64,000 bases of DNA, taken from positions 1 through 64,000 of the forward strand of contig CAZOXM010000011.1 of the NCBI GenBank assembly GCA_964583825.1, given 5' to 3'. The notes beneath the pieces were generated by a model, which did no database searches, was not told the origin of the DNA, and worked only from the letters and a program-made list of their open reading frames with translations. The translations under genes were made by a program, and so were the position numbers. Numbering within the stretch: the stretch's first letter is position 1; each line of letters begins with the position of its first letter. Below, one piece after another: positions 1 to 8,388 of this stretch. Origin of the DNA: GCA-1730015 sp964583825 (GTDB taxonomy: Bacteria; Pseudomonadota; Gammaproteobacteria; Granulosicoccales; Granulosicoccaceae).

Positions 1-85
1 TGCTCATTTATCACCCATAAACTGCGCTTTTTCGGGGAAATTTGCCTACTCAGACCGTCGCTCATCACGTTTTTCAACACCCTGC
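1..85 (-). repeat. Dispersed MITE-like repeat, copy 1 (cut by window edge)
   Basis: The reverse complement of this stretch matches the left half of the element at 42613-42769 almost base for base. Shared blocks are the outer end AGGGTGTTGAAAA, then GAGCGACGGTCTGAGTAGG, then CCGAAAAAGCGCAGTTTATG. The copy runs off the left end of the window, so its other half cannot be seen. About 15 bases in the middle differ from copy 3 (deletion or replacement). It lies about 225 bases downstream of the MAPEG gene stop. Confidence 0.85.
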
Positions 86-311
86 CAGGTGATTCGCTGG
101 TGGGGTATGGTAAAACTAATGCGCTTATGACGCTGTGTATCACCTGCCTGAAGACAAGCATAGTGGAAAAAAGTGCCGCCGCTGACGCCTGTATTGTACC
201 CGGATGCGCGTGGCAGGATTTTTTGCAGAAACAGATTGATCGGTTTCTATACAAAGTTTGGTTACGCCAGCACTCGGGTATCGGACCACGGAGTGGGACT
301 TTTTGCCGGGA
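86..311. other. Non-coding stretch, nothing further recognised
   Basis: Between the repeat copy and the MAPEG stop codon I see no credible gene. The short open frames on both strands lack ribosome binding sites and recognisable protein features. No terminator with a clear U-run was found after the MAPEG gene. Confidence 0.5.
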
Positions 312-692
312 TCAGCCTGCGTAACCCGCAAGTAATCTCGCCGCAGCCGAGATCATTGTGCCAAGGGTAATCACCATGCCGGTGACGCGGAAGCGAAAAT
401 CCTCGTCGGGCTGGCTGACACCATAAGCATGAATCAGTCGACCAGCGATCAATGCGCAGCCCAAAATGTGCAATCCGATACCGATATTGGTGCCGGACTC
501 AAGGAAGTACATTAGTAACAAAGTCAGCGGCACATATTCAGAAAAATTGGCGTGCACCCGTGCGGCCCTCACCAGCTCGTCAGTGCGACCGTTCCCGATG
601 GCAACGCCGAGCGCTCTTCTTAATAATATGACCCTAAAGCTGAGCGCGACAAAGAGGAATGCGAGAATGGCTGCGTACAGTGGCGTGTACAT
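312..692 (-). CDS. MAPEG-family membrane protein
   Basis: This 126-residue, very hydrophobic protein has about four membrane helices and fits the MAPEG family (membrane-associated proteins in eicosanoid and glutathione metabolism, bacterial YecN-like branch). Family features are the N-terminal helix followed by RVILLRRALGVAIGNG, the motif RAARVHANFSEYVPL near residues 43-57, and GRLIHAYGV near residues 84-92. Bacterial members are inner-membrane proteins, some with glutathione transferase or peroxidase activity; the substrate here is unknown. It is the last gene of a long minus-strand series, 111 bases after the sugar dehydrogenase gene. Length is typical for the family. Confidence 0.85.
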   Translation of the reverse strand: MYTPLYAAILAFLFVALSFRVILLRRALGVAIGNGRTDELVRAARVHANFSEYVPLTLLLMYFLESGTNIGIGLHILGCALIAGRLIHAYGVSQPDEDFRFRVTGMVITLGTMISAAARLLAGYAG

Positions 693-803
693 GTCGGGAT
701 CCGGGATGACAATGGCACAATATAGCGCAGAATACCCGCGGGGTAAGCGAGTGAGGTGGCCGGTTACCTGAGCTTGATCCGGCCAGTCCGGGTGCAGGGG
801 CTC

Positions 804-2204
804 TTAGTCCTGTGAGGGTGCTGCTGTCGCCTCGGCGGCCCGTATGCGATAGATCGCATTAAAAGTAGAGACGTATAAACTGCCGTCCGGTGCCTCGATC
901 ATATGCAGAGGTTTGTTGTTGAAGTTGTCGGGATGGAACGATGCAAAGGTCTGTTCCCTGACAAAATCTGTAGATGTGCTGCCGGTCAGGTGAATCACCC
1001 GGATATCTTCAAAATTATAGGTACTGGTAAACAGCTGATGCTTGAAATCGGTAAAGCCGCCCTGGCCGGAGTGAAACAGCAGTGAGGTAGGTGTAATGAC
1101 ATCGGCCCAGGTGCGCACTGAATAGCCAACACTGCTGCCTTGCGGTTCATTTTCCATGCCCCACAAAAAGTTTTTGCCTGCAACCAGATAGTTTAGCTTG
1201 TCATCGTTATTCGGGCCGGCATCGGCGCCGAACAGATCTCCCGTCACTGGATGAACAGCGAGCGCAAAGGTGTTGCGCAGCCCTCTGGCCCATTCCGGAT
1301 CGCCGGGGTATGGATTGTCCGCCGGGATGCCGCCATCGCGTGTGTAACGAAGGATCTTGCCGGCAGTGCTCCCTGGTGTCTGCGCAAGTGCAGGTATTGT
1401 GATATCGCCGCGACCGATGAAGAGGTTGCCGTGCTGATCAAAAACGATATCACCGCCGTTGTGCAGATCTGCAGCGGCAAGATGTCGTACCAGTGTGGTT
1501 TCATTGACTGCGCGATTGTTCACCGCTGACAAGCGTATTATCTCTGCCTCATAACCTGAGTCAGCCGGGTCGGTTGCGACTGTTGCATGCACATAGACGT
1601 AGCCGTTGTCATTGAATTGCGGGTCAAGCGCGAATCCGATAATCCCCTTTTCATTGCCCGTGGCGACATCCAGCGCTGCAAAAGGGGCAGCGTCAAGCCC
1701 GGCATCTGGATGAACAATGCGAATATGGCCGGTTTGAAGCTCTGCATAAAAAAGTCGACCATCGGGCGCGATGGCCATTCGCACCGGGATGTCTGCATTG
1801 GCGACGATCAGTTCAGCGCTGTATCCGGGTAACAGTGATGAGAACGCATCCGGCAGCGCGTGGTCAACCGAAAGTGAGATGACGAATTCAAGTTGAGACG
1901 CATTGTTTTGCAGCACAATCGTGTGCTGGCTGATGCCGACAGGCAGGGTGACGGTGCCGGTAACTCTGCCGGTTTGCTGATCGAATTCCATCCCTGCCGG
2001 TAACGCAGGGTCGACATGCAACACGGTATTTGTCGAATCTGCGCGCACCTGATTGCTGCTGTCGAGCAATGGCAGTGCGTTTATGGATTCGTTTGCACGA
2101 AGTGCGACGGTGTGGTGAAAAACTTCTTGCTGTGCTGGCTTGCTGTCACATCCGCCAGCGATTGACAGCGCCCACAGGCCGGCAGTGGCGACCAATATGT
2201 ACAT
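804..2204 (-). CDS. PQQ-dependent sugar dehydrogenase-like lipoprotein
   Basis: The chosen ATG gives a 466-residue protein with a lipoprotein signal (hydrophobic run ending SIAGGC, Cys at about residue 20), so it should be lipid-anchored in the envelope. An open frame continues 26 codons upstream to 2282, but that part lies in the repeat at 2253-2432 and lacks a signal sequence. After the signal comes an Ig/cadherin-like domain (about residues 30-120, ending in a GRVTGTVTL-type edge strand). A six-bladed glucose/sorbosone dehydrogenase propeller follows (about 130-455), with LHNGGDIVFD, GFALDPQF and GADAGPNNDD matching family positions. Members oxidise aldoses using PQQ; the substrate here is not predictable. 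It follows the DUF1800/DUF1501 pair, separated by the palindromic repeat. Confidence 0.85.
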   Translation of the reverse strand: MYILVATAGLWALSIAGGCDSKPAQQEVFHHTVALRANESINALPLLDSSNQVRADSTNTVLHVDPALPAGMEFDQQTGRVTGTVTLPVGISQHTIVLQNNASQLEFVISLSVDHALPDAFSSLLPGYSAELIVANADIPVRMAIAPDGRLFYAELQTGHIRIVHPDAGLDAAPFAALDVATGNEKGIIGFALDPQFNDNGYVYVHATVATDPADSGYEAEIIRLSAVNNRAVNETTLVRHLAAADLHNGGDIVFDQHGNLFIGRGDITIPALAQTPGSTAGKILRYTRDGGIPADNPYPGDPEWARGLRNTFALAVHPVTGDLFGADAGPNNDDKLNYLVAGKNFLWGMENEPQGSSVGYSVRTWADVITPTSLLFHSGQGGFTDFKHQLFTSTYNFEDIRVIHLTGSTSTDFVREQTFASFHPDNFNNKPLHMIEAPDGSLYVSTFNAIYRIRAAEATAAPSQD

Positions 2205-2252
2205 GCGCCCCCGGGTGCCGGCTGAAGATGGCTGACAACAGCAATCTTTAAC

Positions 2253-2432
2253 AGGGAACCTCTGATCAATTGCTCGCGTCATTCTGGCGGCCTATTTTTC
2301 CGAGCGCGTCGTTGCGATTTTTATCAAGGGAACAACCATTCACTGCCCATTGTTCATATGGCAAGGGACGCCTCGCTCTCGAAAAAATATGCCTGCCAAA
2401 ATGGCCGCGCCAAATTAATCAGAGATTCCCTA
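2253..2432. repeat. 180-bp imperfect palindrome, MITE-like
   Basis: The left arm starts AGGGAACCTCTGATCAATT. The right arm, read on the other strand, starts AGGGAATCTCTGATTAATT, giving two mismatches in 19. Similarity continues inward through CATTCTGGCGGC versus CATTTTGGCAGGC and a T-run followed by CGAG, so about 55 bases of each arm are related. The DUF1501 stop codon lies in its right edge, and the longest open frame of the sugar dehydrogenase starts inside the left arm. It has no coding capacity and is unrelated to the repeat family at 1-85, 23901-23987 and 42613-42769. It could be a non-autonomous transposon or a REP-like element. Confidence 0.7.
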
Positions 2433-3668
2433 GACAAAGCCCAGTGCCGTACTTGCAAACTTGTTGGTGTCGGGGAAGACCGGTGTGGCGTCTTTGCCGA
2501 GGTGGTTGCCAATGATGTCGCTAAAGACCTGCCTGAAATCGACTTCCATTGGCATGCTGCTTTTGTCTCTGAGGTCCGCGGTGACCAGTGAGCCACCGAA
2601 GGTACCGCCCTGCACAGCACCACCCGCTACCAGCATGGTCTGACCTTCTCCATGGTCTGTACCACCGGAGCCGTTTTCAAAGTTGCGTCGGCCGAACTCC
2701 GAAAAGACGACAATCACACAGTCCTGCCACTTGCCGATGGCTTTCATATCGGTGGCAAATGCCGACAGTCCGTCATTCAGCGTGGTCATGAGTGTCGGAT
2801 GCCTGCCACCGGTAGCGCCCTGTCCGCTGTGGGTGTCGAAGCCGCCAAGCCCGGTGTAGTAGATGTCGGTGTCGAGGCCGCCGCCATGAACCAGACGGGC
2901 AATATCTTCCATGGATTGACCGAACCGTGAGCCCGGGTACTCAACGCCCGGCACATACGTTTCGACGATCTGTTGAATTCTTTCGATATTCTGATGCCCC
3001 GCCTGTATCGCGCGTTTCACAGCATCCGCATTACCCGCGATATTGCGGCGCTGCAGCATTGTTTTGGCGATTAACAGGCGCTGGTCACTCTCGCCGCTGT
3101 AGCGTCCGTCCGTGTTATAAGAAAAGTTCGATAAGCGATTCAGCTGCAACAGATTGACGTCGGGTCCCTGCAGTGCTTTTGCGTTGTAACCGAGTGAGAT
3201 ACAGCCGAGGCTGTGATCGTTATACAAGCTGGCATATCTCGCAACCCAGCCTGTTTTGTTATTTGCATTAAGTGCTGTGGTATCACCGGTGTGAAAAATA
3301 TCTTTGCTGGTGAAGTGACTGTGGTTGGCATCCGGATAGCCGACTTTTTGTATCATCGCCAGAGACCCTTCCGCATGTAATGACTGCAGCCCGGTTAAAT
3401 TCGGGTGAAGCCCGTATTCATTGGTCGATGCGGCGCCTGTGGTAAGCGATAGTGGCGACTCGATGGAAATGGAAGGTCGTCTGTCGTGATACGCACCCAG
3501 ATTTAATGGCACTACTGTGTTGAGTGAATCATTGCCTCCGTCAAGATTGACCAGTACCACAAATTTCTTATTGTCTGCGGCAAGGGCGTGACCTGCGAAC
3601 GGGCCGATAGCAGCCAACCCTGCGCCTGCCAAACCGAGTTGCACGAAGTGTCTTCTGGACAAGCTCAT
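2430..3668 (-). CDS. DUF1501 family exported protein (Tat signal)
   Basis: The 412-residue product starts MSLSRRHFVQLG followed by a hydrophobic stretch ending GHALA, a twin-arginine signal peptide; it should be exported folded to the periplasm. A reading 22 codons longer exists, but the chosen ATG has an AGAAGGGA ribosome binding site and puts the signal at the N terminus. DUF1501 proteins have an alkaline-phosphatase/sulfatase-like fold. GGFDTHSGQG and TDHGEGQTMLVAGG are the recognisable blocks (about residues 275-285 and 335-350). No reaction is established. It starts 26 bases after the DUF1800 gene, a pairing very common in bacteria and presumably functional. The last codon and stop touch the palindromic repeat. 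Confidence 0.9.
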   Translation of the reverse strand: MSLSRRHFVQLGLAGAGLAAIGPFAGHALAADNKKFVVLVNLDGGNDSLNTVVPLNLGAYHDRRPSISIESPLSLTTGAASTNEYGLHPNLTGLQSLHAEGSLAMIQKVGYPDANHSHFTSKDIFHTGDTTALNANNKTGWVARYASLYNDHSLGCISLGYNAKALQGPDVNLLQLNRLSNFSYNTDGRYSGESDQRLLIAKTMLQRRNIAGNADAVKRAIQAGHQNIERIQQIVETYVPGVEYPGSRFGQSMEDIARLVHGGGLDTDIYYTGLGGFDTHSGQGATGGRHPTLMTTLNDGLSAFATDMKAIGKWQDCVIVVFSEFGRRNFENGSGGTDHGEGQTMLVAGGAVQGGTFGGSLVTADLRDKSSMPMEVDFRQVFSDIIGNHLGKDATPVFPDTNKFASTALGFV

Positions 3669-3694
3669 TTTCTGATATCCCTTCTGGCAATTGG

Positions 3695-5320
3695 TTACTT
3701 GATATGAAAACTGGGATGCTGGCACAGAATCCACAGCAGGTTGCGCAGCTTGCGATTTTGATGATCGGTGTTCTGTGGTGTGTAGTTAACCGGTGTTTCC
3801 GTGCCATCAGCACTGTATTGAATATTCATGTACGCAATCAGATCCTGTCTTTCGACATCATCGAGGTCTACACCGAGCAGCGTGGCAACGTAGTCGACAA
3901 CTTCACCGGCACCGGTTGCTCCGGGTGGTTGCAGGGCGTCACCGATGTCGTAACCGGCTTCCAGCTGATCGCTGCGGTTCGTGATTAGCTCATTAACAAA
4001 GTTCGGCAGTGCAACGCCAGTGGCATGGCTGCTGATTTTGTCGTCTCCCTCCGGCCATCCTTCAACACTGGGTGGTCGTGAAGGGATGCTTTCCATTTCA
4101 TACAGGTATCGTCGATAATTCCACGCGCTTTCAGTGAGGCCGGTGGATCGCACCAGTCCTACCACCTGTTCGTAAAAATCCCTGACCAATCCCTCCCTGG
4201 CCTGTGCAGAGTAAAACGCTTCCGAGACGAACAGGGTTTTCAGCGACTCACCGACATGCAGGTTGTTTTGTCGCAGTACGGCAGAGAAATTTTTAACCAG
4301 TGTTTCGTGAGGAGAGTCATGGTAGAAATATTTGAGTAGTTTTCTGCTCAGGAACTCTGCCACGAGATCGGAACCGTCGTTCCCCCGGTACTGCATTGTC
4401 AAGTCGACCATGGTGCCATAGTCGTCTCCGTCCAGCGTGTGGCCTACGCTGCTGCCCAGTGGTTGCTTGCTGCCGATCGCCTTGTTTTCGGGATCGAAAA
4501 CGACGCTGGCCAGACCGGTGTTGGCATTAAACTCCCGACGCCAGCCAGTAAATGCCCGCGATGCTTCCAGTACATCTGTTTCCGTGTATCCGTTGTCGAC
4601 GCCAAGTGTGTAGAGTTCCCAGAATTCACGGGCATAGTTTTCGTTGGGAGCAAACTTGCTGTTGTCTGCACCGTCGAGAAACATCAGCATTGCACCGTGT
4701 CGCGAAACATCCAGCAGCAGGTTTCTGTAATTGTCGACTCCCCGCGCCCGCAGCATATTGATGAAGTCAATCATCAAATGGTCTTCCTGACCATTGAATG
4801 ATTCGAAGTCGACGCCGAAGTGATCCTGCCAAAACATTCCCATTACTTCCTGGAACGCGTTGGGATTGGTCATCAGGAGTTGGATGTTCCAGTCAATGAC
4901 ATCCGAGACACTGGGGAATTTCCCCTCCAGGCCGGCCGGGTCGTCGTCACCGACTAATAGTTCATGGGCATCGAGTTCAAAGCGTTGTGATGCTGCCGGC
5001 GCAAAGTCCATCATTTCATCAATGTAGACTGGCAGTCCCTTTGTCTTTACCGATTCAGTTTTACCGGGTTCGATGCTGAAGTGTGTGCGCGCAAGGAAGT
5101 GACGGATATCGTCTTCAGAAAAATCAGCTTTTTGTGTAAGGCGGATGTCGCCTGGCACGGCGGTGTTCCCACTTGCAGCATTTCCGGCACCAATGGGTGG
5201 TGCATTGGAATGGCCGCCACCGCCACCGCCACCGCCACATGCCGTCAGCATTGCAAGCAGCAGTGCTTGAGCGCCCAGTTTGCACAACCTGCCTGCAGTC
5301 GGGACAAACCGTCTCATCAT
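3695..5320 (-). CDS. DUF1800 family lipoprotein
   Basis: This 541-residue protein has a lipoprotein signal with lipobox LTAC near residue 28, followed by a run of eight glycines that acts as a linker. DUF1800 signatures are clear: MFWQDHFGVD, NENYAREFWELYTLGV, LEASRAFTGWRRE and FLSRKLLKYFYHD. Function is unknown in the family; these proteins are usually encoded with a DUF1501 partner, as here, and the two are thought to act together at the envelope. An AAGGAA ribosome binding site lies just before two consecutive ATG codons; the second, one codon in, has better spacing. The sugar dehydrogenase lipoprotein downstream may belong to the same transcript. Confidence 0.9.
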   Translation of the reverse strand: MMRRFVPTAGRLCKLGAQALLLAMLTACGGGGGGGGHSNAPPIGAGNAASGNTAVPGDIRLTQKADFSEDDIRHFLARTHFSIEPGKTESVKTKGLPVYIDEMMDFAPAASQRFELDAHELLVGDDDPAGLEGKFPSVSDVIDWNIQLLMTNPNAFQEVMGMFWQDHFGVDFESFNGQEDHLMIDFINMLRARGVDNYRNLLLDVSRHGAMLMFLDGADNSKFAPNENYAREFWELYTLGVDNGYTETDVLEASRAFTGWRREFNANTGLASVVFDPENKAIGSKQPLGSSVGHTLDGDDYGTMVDLTMQYRGNDGSDLVAEFLSRKLLKYFYHDSPHETLVKNFSAVLRQNNLHVGESLKTLFVSEAFYSAQAREGLVRDFYEQVVGLVRSTGLTESAWNYRRYLYEMESIPSRPPSVEGWPEGDDKISSHATGVALPNFVNELITNRSDQLEAGYDIGDALQPPGATGAGEVVDYVATLLGVDLDDVERQDLIAYMNIQYSADGTETPVNYTPQNTDHQNRKLRNLLWILCQHPSFHIK

Positions 5321-5454
5321 TTCCTTGGCCTATGTCTGAAGTATGCGGAACAGTGATCAGTCGGGCGAACCACTGTTGACTGCGGTGTTACGGCCCCGCA
5401 CGGTCGATCTTTAGGCAAGTTGACGATTGTTTTTTAAACGAGAGTTAACCTGTG

Positions 5455-5472
5455 GACTGGTAGCGTCCAGTC
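5455..5472. promoter_or_regulatory. Short perfect inverted repeat upstream of DUF1800 gene
   Basis: GACTGG and CCAGTC are separated by six bases in the gap between the Sel1 lipoprotein gene and the DUF1800 gene, about 135 bases before the DUF1800 start. It could be an operator or the stem of a weak hairpin; there is no U-run beside it. No promoter could be assigned with confidence. Confidence 0.25.
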
Positions 5473-5556
5473 GTGTGCAGTTGTCAGGCACGACAGTCCT
5501 GTAATGAGTGCAGTAAGTGCCATGTTGCTACTGACGACTACATCATTATCGGCGAT

Positions 5557-6690
5557 TTACTGTACGTATTGTGACTTCCACAGCGTTGCCAGTGCGTCCG
5601 CCGCTGCACCGCTTTGTTCATCCAGCTGACTTCGACACTGTTCACGCGCTCCAAGTTCGTCGGTGTAGCGGTTCGCCAGTGCAACGTCTACCCAGGCAGC
5701 ACATTTAATATAGTCCTGCGGCGTGCCGAGGCCGTCGTGATGCAGAATAGCCAACGCGTACTGCGCATGCGGATGGCCCTGCTCGGCAGCCAGTTGATAC
5801 CATTTCAACGCCTGTGGATAGTCGTGGGTAATCCGATTACCTTCATGGTACAGAGACCCCAGCAGGGTCTGGGCTTCGGCGTTGCCGAGAGTGGCGGATT
5901 TTAAATACCATTCTTTGGCCTGGTCATAGTCCCGCTCTACCCCAAGCGCTTCGCTGTACATGTAACCGAGTTTCTGCTGCGCGATATCGTTGCCGTTGTT
6001 GGCCGCATCCGTCCACCACTCGCGTGCGCTGTCATAGTCTTTCGGCACACCTGCTCCAATAAAGTGGATCAGGCCGAGTTCGTATTGCGCTGTACTGCTG
6101 CCCTGAATGGCAGCGAGCTCCAGCCATAGTCTGGCCTGCTCCACATCTCGCGGTACCGCGTCCCCTCTGAAATAAGCGCGCCCGAGTAGCAGCTGCGACG
6201 GAATGTGCCCGCGTTCTGCCCGCCAGGTAACTACGCTGATGTCATCAGTGCGGTGATGGGGTCTGGGCGTGTTGTCCGACGAGACCTGATTCGGTGTTGC
6301 GACTTGCGGTACGGAAGTGGCCGGCGAGGCAATGCTGGTTACGGCTGCGTTGGCTTGCGAAACACCGGCGCTGGACTGTGCAGATGGCAGCGACGCGGGT
6401 GCCGAGTTTATCGTTTGATCACTGCCGGCCAGCGGCGGTCGTGGCGTGGTGTCCGGTACGGACGACGACGGCGCCTGTGGTATTACCAGGCGCTGAGCGT
6501 CCAGTGGTGCGGTCTGTGTCGCAGCGGGTGGTGTATTGGACGCAGGTGCTTGCGGAATGAGGAGCCGGTCAGTGTCGCGCTGAACGGAGTCCGGTGGTTC
6601 GCTGTCGATTAACGGTTCGTTAAAAGTCGAACAGGCTGCGGCCAGCGTGGTGCTGCCGATAAAGAGAAAAGCACGAATCGATTTCTGCAT
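5557..6690 (-). CDS. Sel1-repeat (SLR) lipoprotein
   Basis: The chosen ATG gives 377 residues with a lipoprotein signal (hydrophobic run then LAAAC). A GTG 63 bases upstream at 6753 overlaps the previous stop (TAGTG), but that start would bury the signal sequence, so I prefer the ATG. Residues about 35-165 are a Pro/Ala/Ser/Thr-rich linker with a duplicated LLIPQAPAS / LVIPQAPSS unit. Residues about 165-350 hold roughly five Sel1 repeats of 36 residues (A-x-Y-x-L-G-x(4)-G-x-G pattern, e.g. AQYELGLIHFIGAGVPKDY). Sel1 repeats form alpha-solenoids that bind other proteins, so an adaptor role in the envelope is likely. The partner is unknown. Confidence 0.85.
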   Translation of the reverse strand: MQKSIRAFLFIGSTTLAAACSTFNEPLIDSEPPDSVQRDTDRLLIPQAPASNTPPAATQTAPLDAQRLVIPQAPSSSVPDTTPRPPLAGSDQTINSAPASLPSAQSSAGVSQANAAVTSIASPATSVPQVATPNQVSSDNTPRPHHRTDDISVVTWRAERGHIPSQLLLGRAYFRGDAVPRDVEQARLWLELAAIQGSSTAQYELGLIHFIGAGVPKDYDSAREWWTDAANNGNDIAQQKLGYMYSEALGVERDYDQAKEWYLKSATLGNAEAQTLLGSLYHEGNRITHDYPQALKWYQLAAEQGHPHAQYALAILHHDGLGTPQDYIKCAAWVDVALANRYTDELGAREQCRSQLDEQSGAAADALATLWKSQYVQ

Positions 6691-6752
6691 AGCGCTGAGG
6701 TGTTGTCGACGAACTGGGGCTGCCAGTTTACACCACCTGAACGTCCGGCCCA

Positions 6753-7235
6753 CTAGGCGATACCCGCATCGAGGCTGGCTGCCATCAGCATACCGAGTTC
6801 CTCAACCTGACTGACAAAGCGTTCGTCGTAATCGCCGTGGCAAAGCAAAGGTTCCTGCAGGCGCTTCCATCTCAGGCCGGTGACAATGCGCTGCACCGCC
6901 GACAGGGTACCGGTGCCATCGAGGCCGGCACGCACGTAAAGTGCGTACGGCATGCCCTGTTTTTCTTCCAGAACTTCGTAGTAGATGCGTTCAAAGAAAT
7001 CTTTCAGGGCGCCGCTCATGTAACCGAAGTTTTCGGTCGTGCCCAGAAGCATGCCGTCAGCATCGCGAACATCCCTGGCACCGGCTTCAAACGGTGTTAG
7101 AAATTTCGCGTCGACGTTTTCAATATCGGGGTGTTGTGCGCCGCGTAACGCCGCCGCTGCCAGTGCCCTGGTATTCACCGAGGGGGTGTTGGCTACGATA
7201 AGCAGTTGCTTGGTCGCTGCGGGATCTGTCTTCAT
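6753..7235 (-). CDS. Flavodoxin / NADPH-dependent FMN reductase family protein
   Basis: The 160-residue protein has the flavodoxin-like pattern: a first beta strand (QLLIVANTPSVNTRALA), the FMN-contacting loop DGMLLGTTENFGYMSGALKDFFER near residues 58-82 quoted here only by its core TTENFGYMSG, and a strand around YALYVRAGLDG. It probably binds FMN and reduces a small electron acceptor in the cytoplasm; the substrate cannot be read from sequence. It overlaps the end of rdgC by four bases (ATGA type), so the two are probably translated together. It is distinct from the WrbA homologue at 28879-29490. Confidence 0.75.
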   Translation of the reverse strand: MKTDPAATKQLLIVANTPSVNTRALAAAALRGAQHPDIENVDAKFLTPFEAGARDVRDADGMLLGTTENFGYMSGALKDFFERIYYEVLEEKQGMPYALYVRAGLDGTGTLSAVQRIVTGLRWKRLQEPLLCHGDYDERFVSQVEELGMLMAASLDAGIA

Positions 7236-8152
7236 GGATCAGTCGAGGGCTTGTAGCCGCCGAAAATTTCAATCATGCGGGGGAAAAAGGTGGCAAATTC
7301 CAGTGCCATCAGGGAAAAGTTGCTGTCGAATATCGCGCGGGCATCAAGATCGGCGACGTCTGAGCCGTCGTCCGGTGACGTATCTTCAAACTTTATTTTG
7401 CTGAATCCGAATTCGTCGTCCAGTACAAAGCTCACCGTATCATTCAGCGTCAGGCCGAGGCGCTGTACGTGTTTGCCGGTCGTCGAAAGTGCGCGGATTT
7501 CTTCACTGGTGAGATCCTGCTTGTTACAACGCACGGTGCCTGCAATGTTGTCCTCGTCCTGTAAGACGCATTCATCCCCCATGATCAGATCCTTTGGCAG
7601 CTGGCGCGTGCCCTTGAGCCATCGGGTAAAAAGTCCGGCCTGACCTATTTCGGTCTGCACCGGCGCGACCGGCAGGGAGCCGAGTGTCTCCCTGAGCAGC
7701 GAAGTGCACTGGTCGACTCGCTTGGCGCTTGCAGTGTCCACCACCATGAGTCCCTGCTGCGGCATGATCAGCAACTGTTCGTAGGATGATTTGGTAAACG
7801 CCTGTGGTGTCAGCTCCATGACAACGTTGTCGCGAATCTCGAGCTTTTCCTTGCCTCGTACTTTTCGCTCGAGTGTTTTTTCGAGCTTCTGCACTCGTTC
7901 AGCCATGTGTTCCGCGATCACACTCGACGGCAGAATCCGCTCCTCCCGTCGTGCTCTCAGCAGTATGAAACCGCTGGCTGCATGCACCAGTTGCTCGCTG
8001 TCCTCACCCATCGGAGGCACCCAGCCATAACTGAGCAATTGGCGACGGTTGACAGGCTCGTAGGCTTTCTCCTCGAGTGTTGACTCAAGTTCTTCGGGTG
8101 TCGTTTTGAAGTCTTCGAGGAACTGAAATACCGATGCTGCTTTAAACCACAT
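7232..8152 (-). CDS. rdgC: Recombination-associated protein RdgC
   Basis: This 306-residue protein matches RdgC in length (303 in E. coli) and throughout. The N terminus is MWFKAASVF, with ELESTLEEKAYEPV, the conserved GWVPPMGED, the basic segment RVQKLEKTLERKVRGKEK and the C-terminal FFPRMIEIFGGY. RdgC is a ring-shaped, sequence-independent DNA-binding protein that restrains RecA-promoted recombination and is associated with the nucleoid. It begins the minus-strand group that continues with the flavodoxin-like gene, which overlaps it by four bases. Confidence 0.97.
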   Translation of the reverse strand: MWFKAASVFQFLEDFKTTPEELESTLEEKAYEPVNRRQLLSYGWVPPMGEDSEQLVHAASGFILLRARREERILPSSVIAEHMAERVQKLEKTLERKVRGKEKLEIRDNVVMELTPQAFTKSSYEQLLIMPQQGLMVVDTASAKRVDQCTSLLRETLGSLPVAPVQTEIGQAGLFTRWLKGTRQLPKDLIMGDECVLQDEDNIAGTVRCNKQDLTSEEIRALSTTGKHVQRLGLTLNDTVSFVLDDEFGFSKIKFEDTSPDDGSDVADLDARAIFDSNFSLMALEFATFFPRMIEIFGGYKPSTDP

Positions 8153-8252
8153 GATGTGCTCGGGGGGAACGGGGGCCGTATTGTATCGCCGTCGTCCGGC
8201 CGGGGCTAACTGGAAGTTGAAATCGGTGTCGCTGCGAGCGCTTGTTCGAGAG

Positions 8253-8290
8253 AATTTGCCTGTCCGGACTGTCGCGCATTACACGTTTTT
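8253..8290 (-). repeat. Diverged remnant of the dispersed repeat
   Basis: AATTTGCCT, then GGACTGTCGCGCAT, then ACACGTTTTT resembles positions 39-74 of copy 1 (AATTTGCCT, AGACCGTCGCTCAT, CACGTTTTT), with several mismatches and a two-base insertion. It shares the AATTTG block that copy 3 lacks, so it is closer to copy 1. It lies between rdgC and the deacetylase-like gene, which are divergent. Confidence 0.4.
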
Positions 8291-8388
8291 ACCCCCGTGC
8301 TTACTGCGCTGCCACTTTGCATTGGGATATAGATGGCCGCGGCGATCGACAGTAAACTGTGCATTGTCCCGTTAGGAAAGCTCACCGT

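Noticed and set aside
100..370. Overlapping short open frames on both strands at the left edge
   Set aside because: They overlap one another, have no ribosome binding site or protein features, and lie beside a repeat copy.
5200..5240. Slipped or phase-variable glycine tract in the DUF1800 gene
   Set aside because: The eight glycines follow the lipobox and use mixed codons, so it is an ordinary linker rather than a homopolymeric DNA tract.
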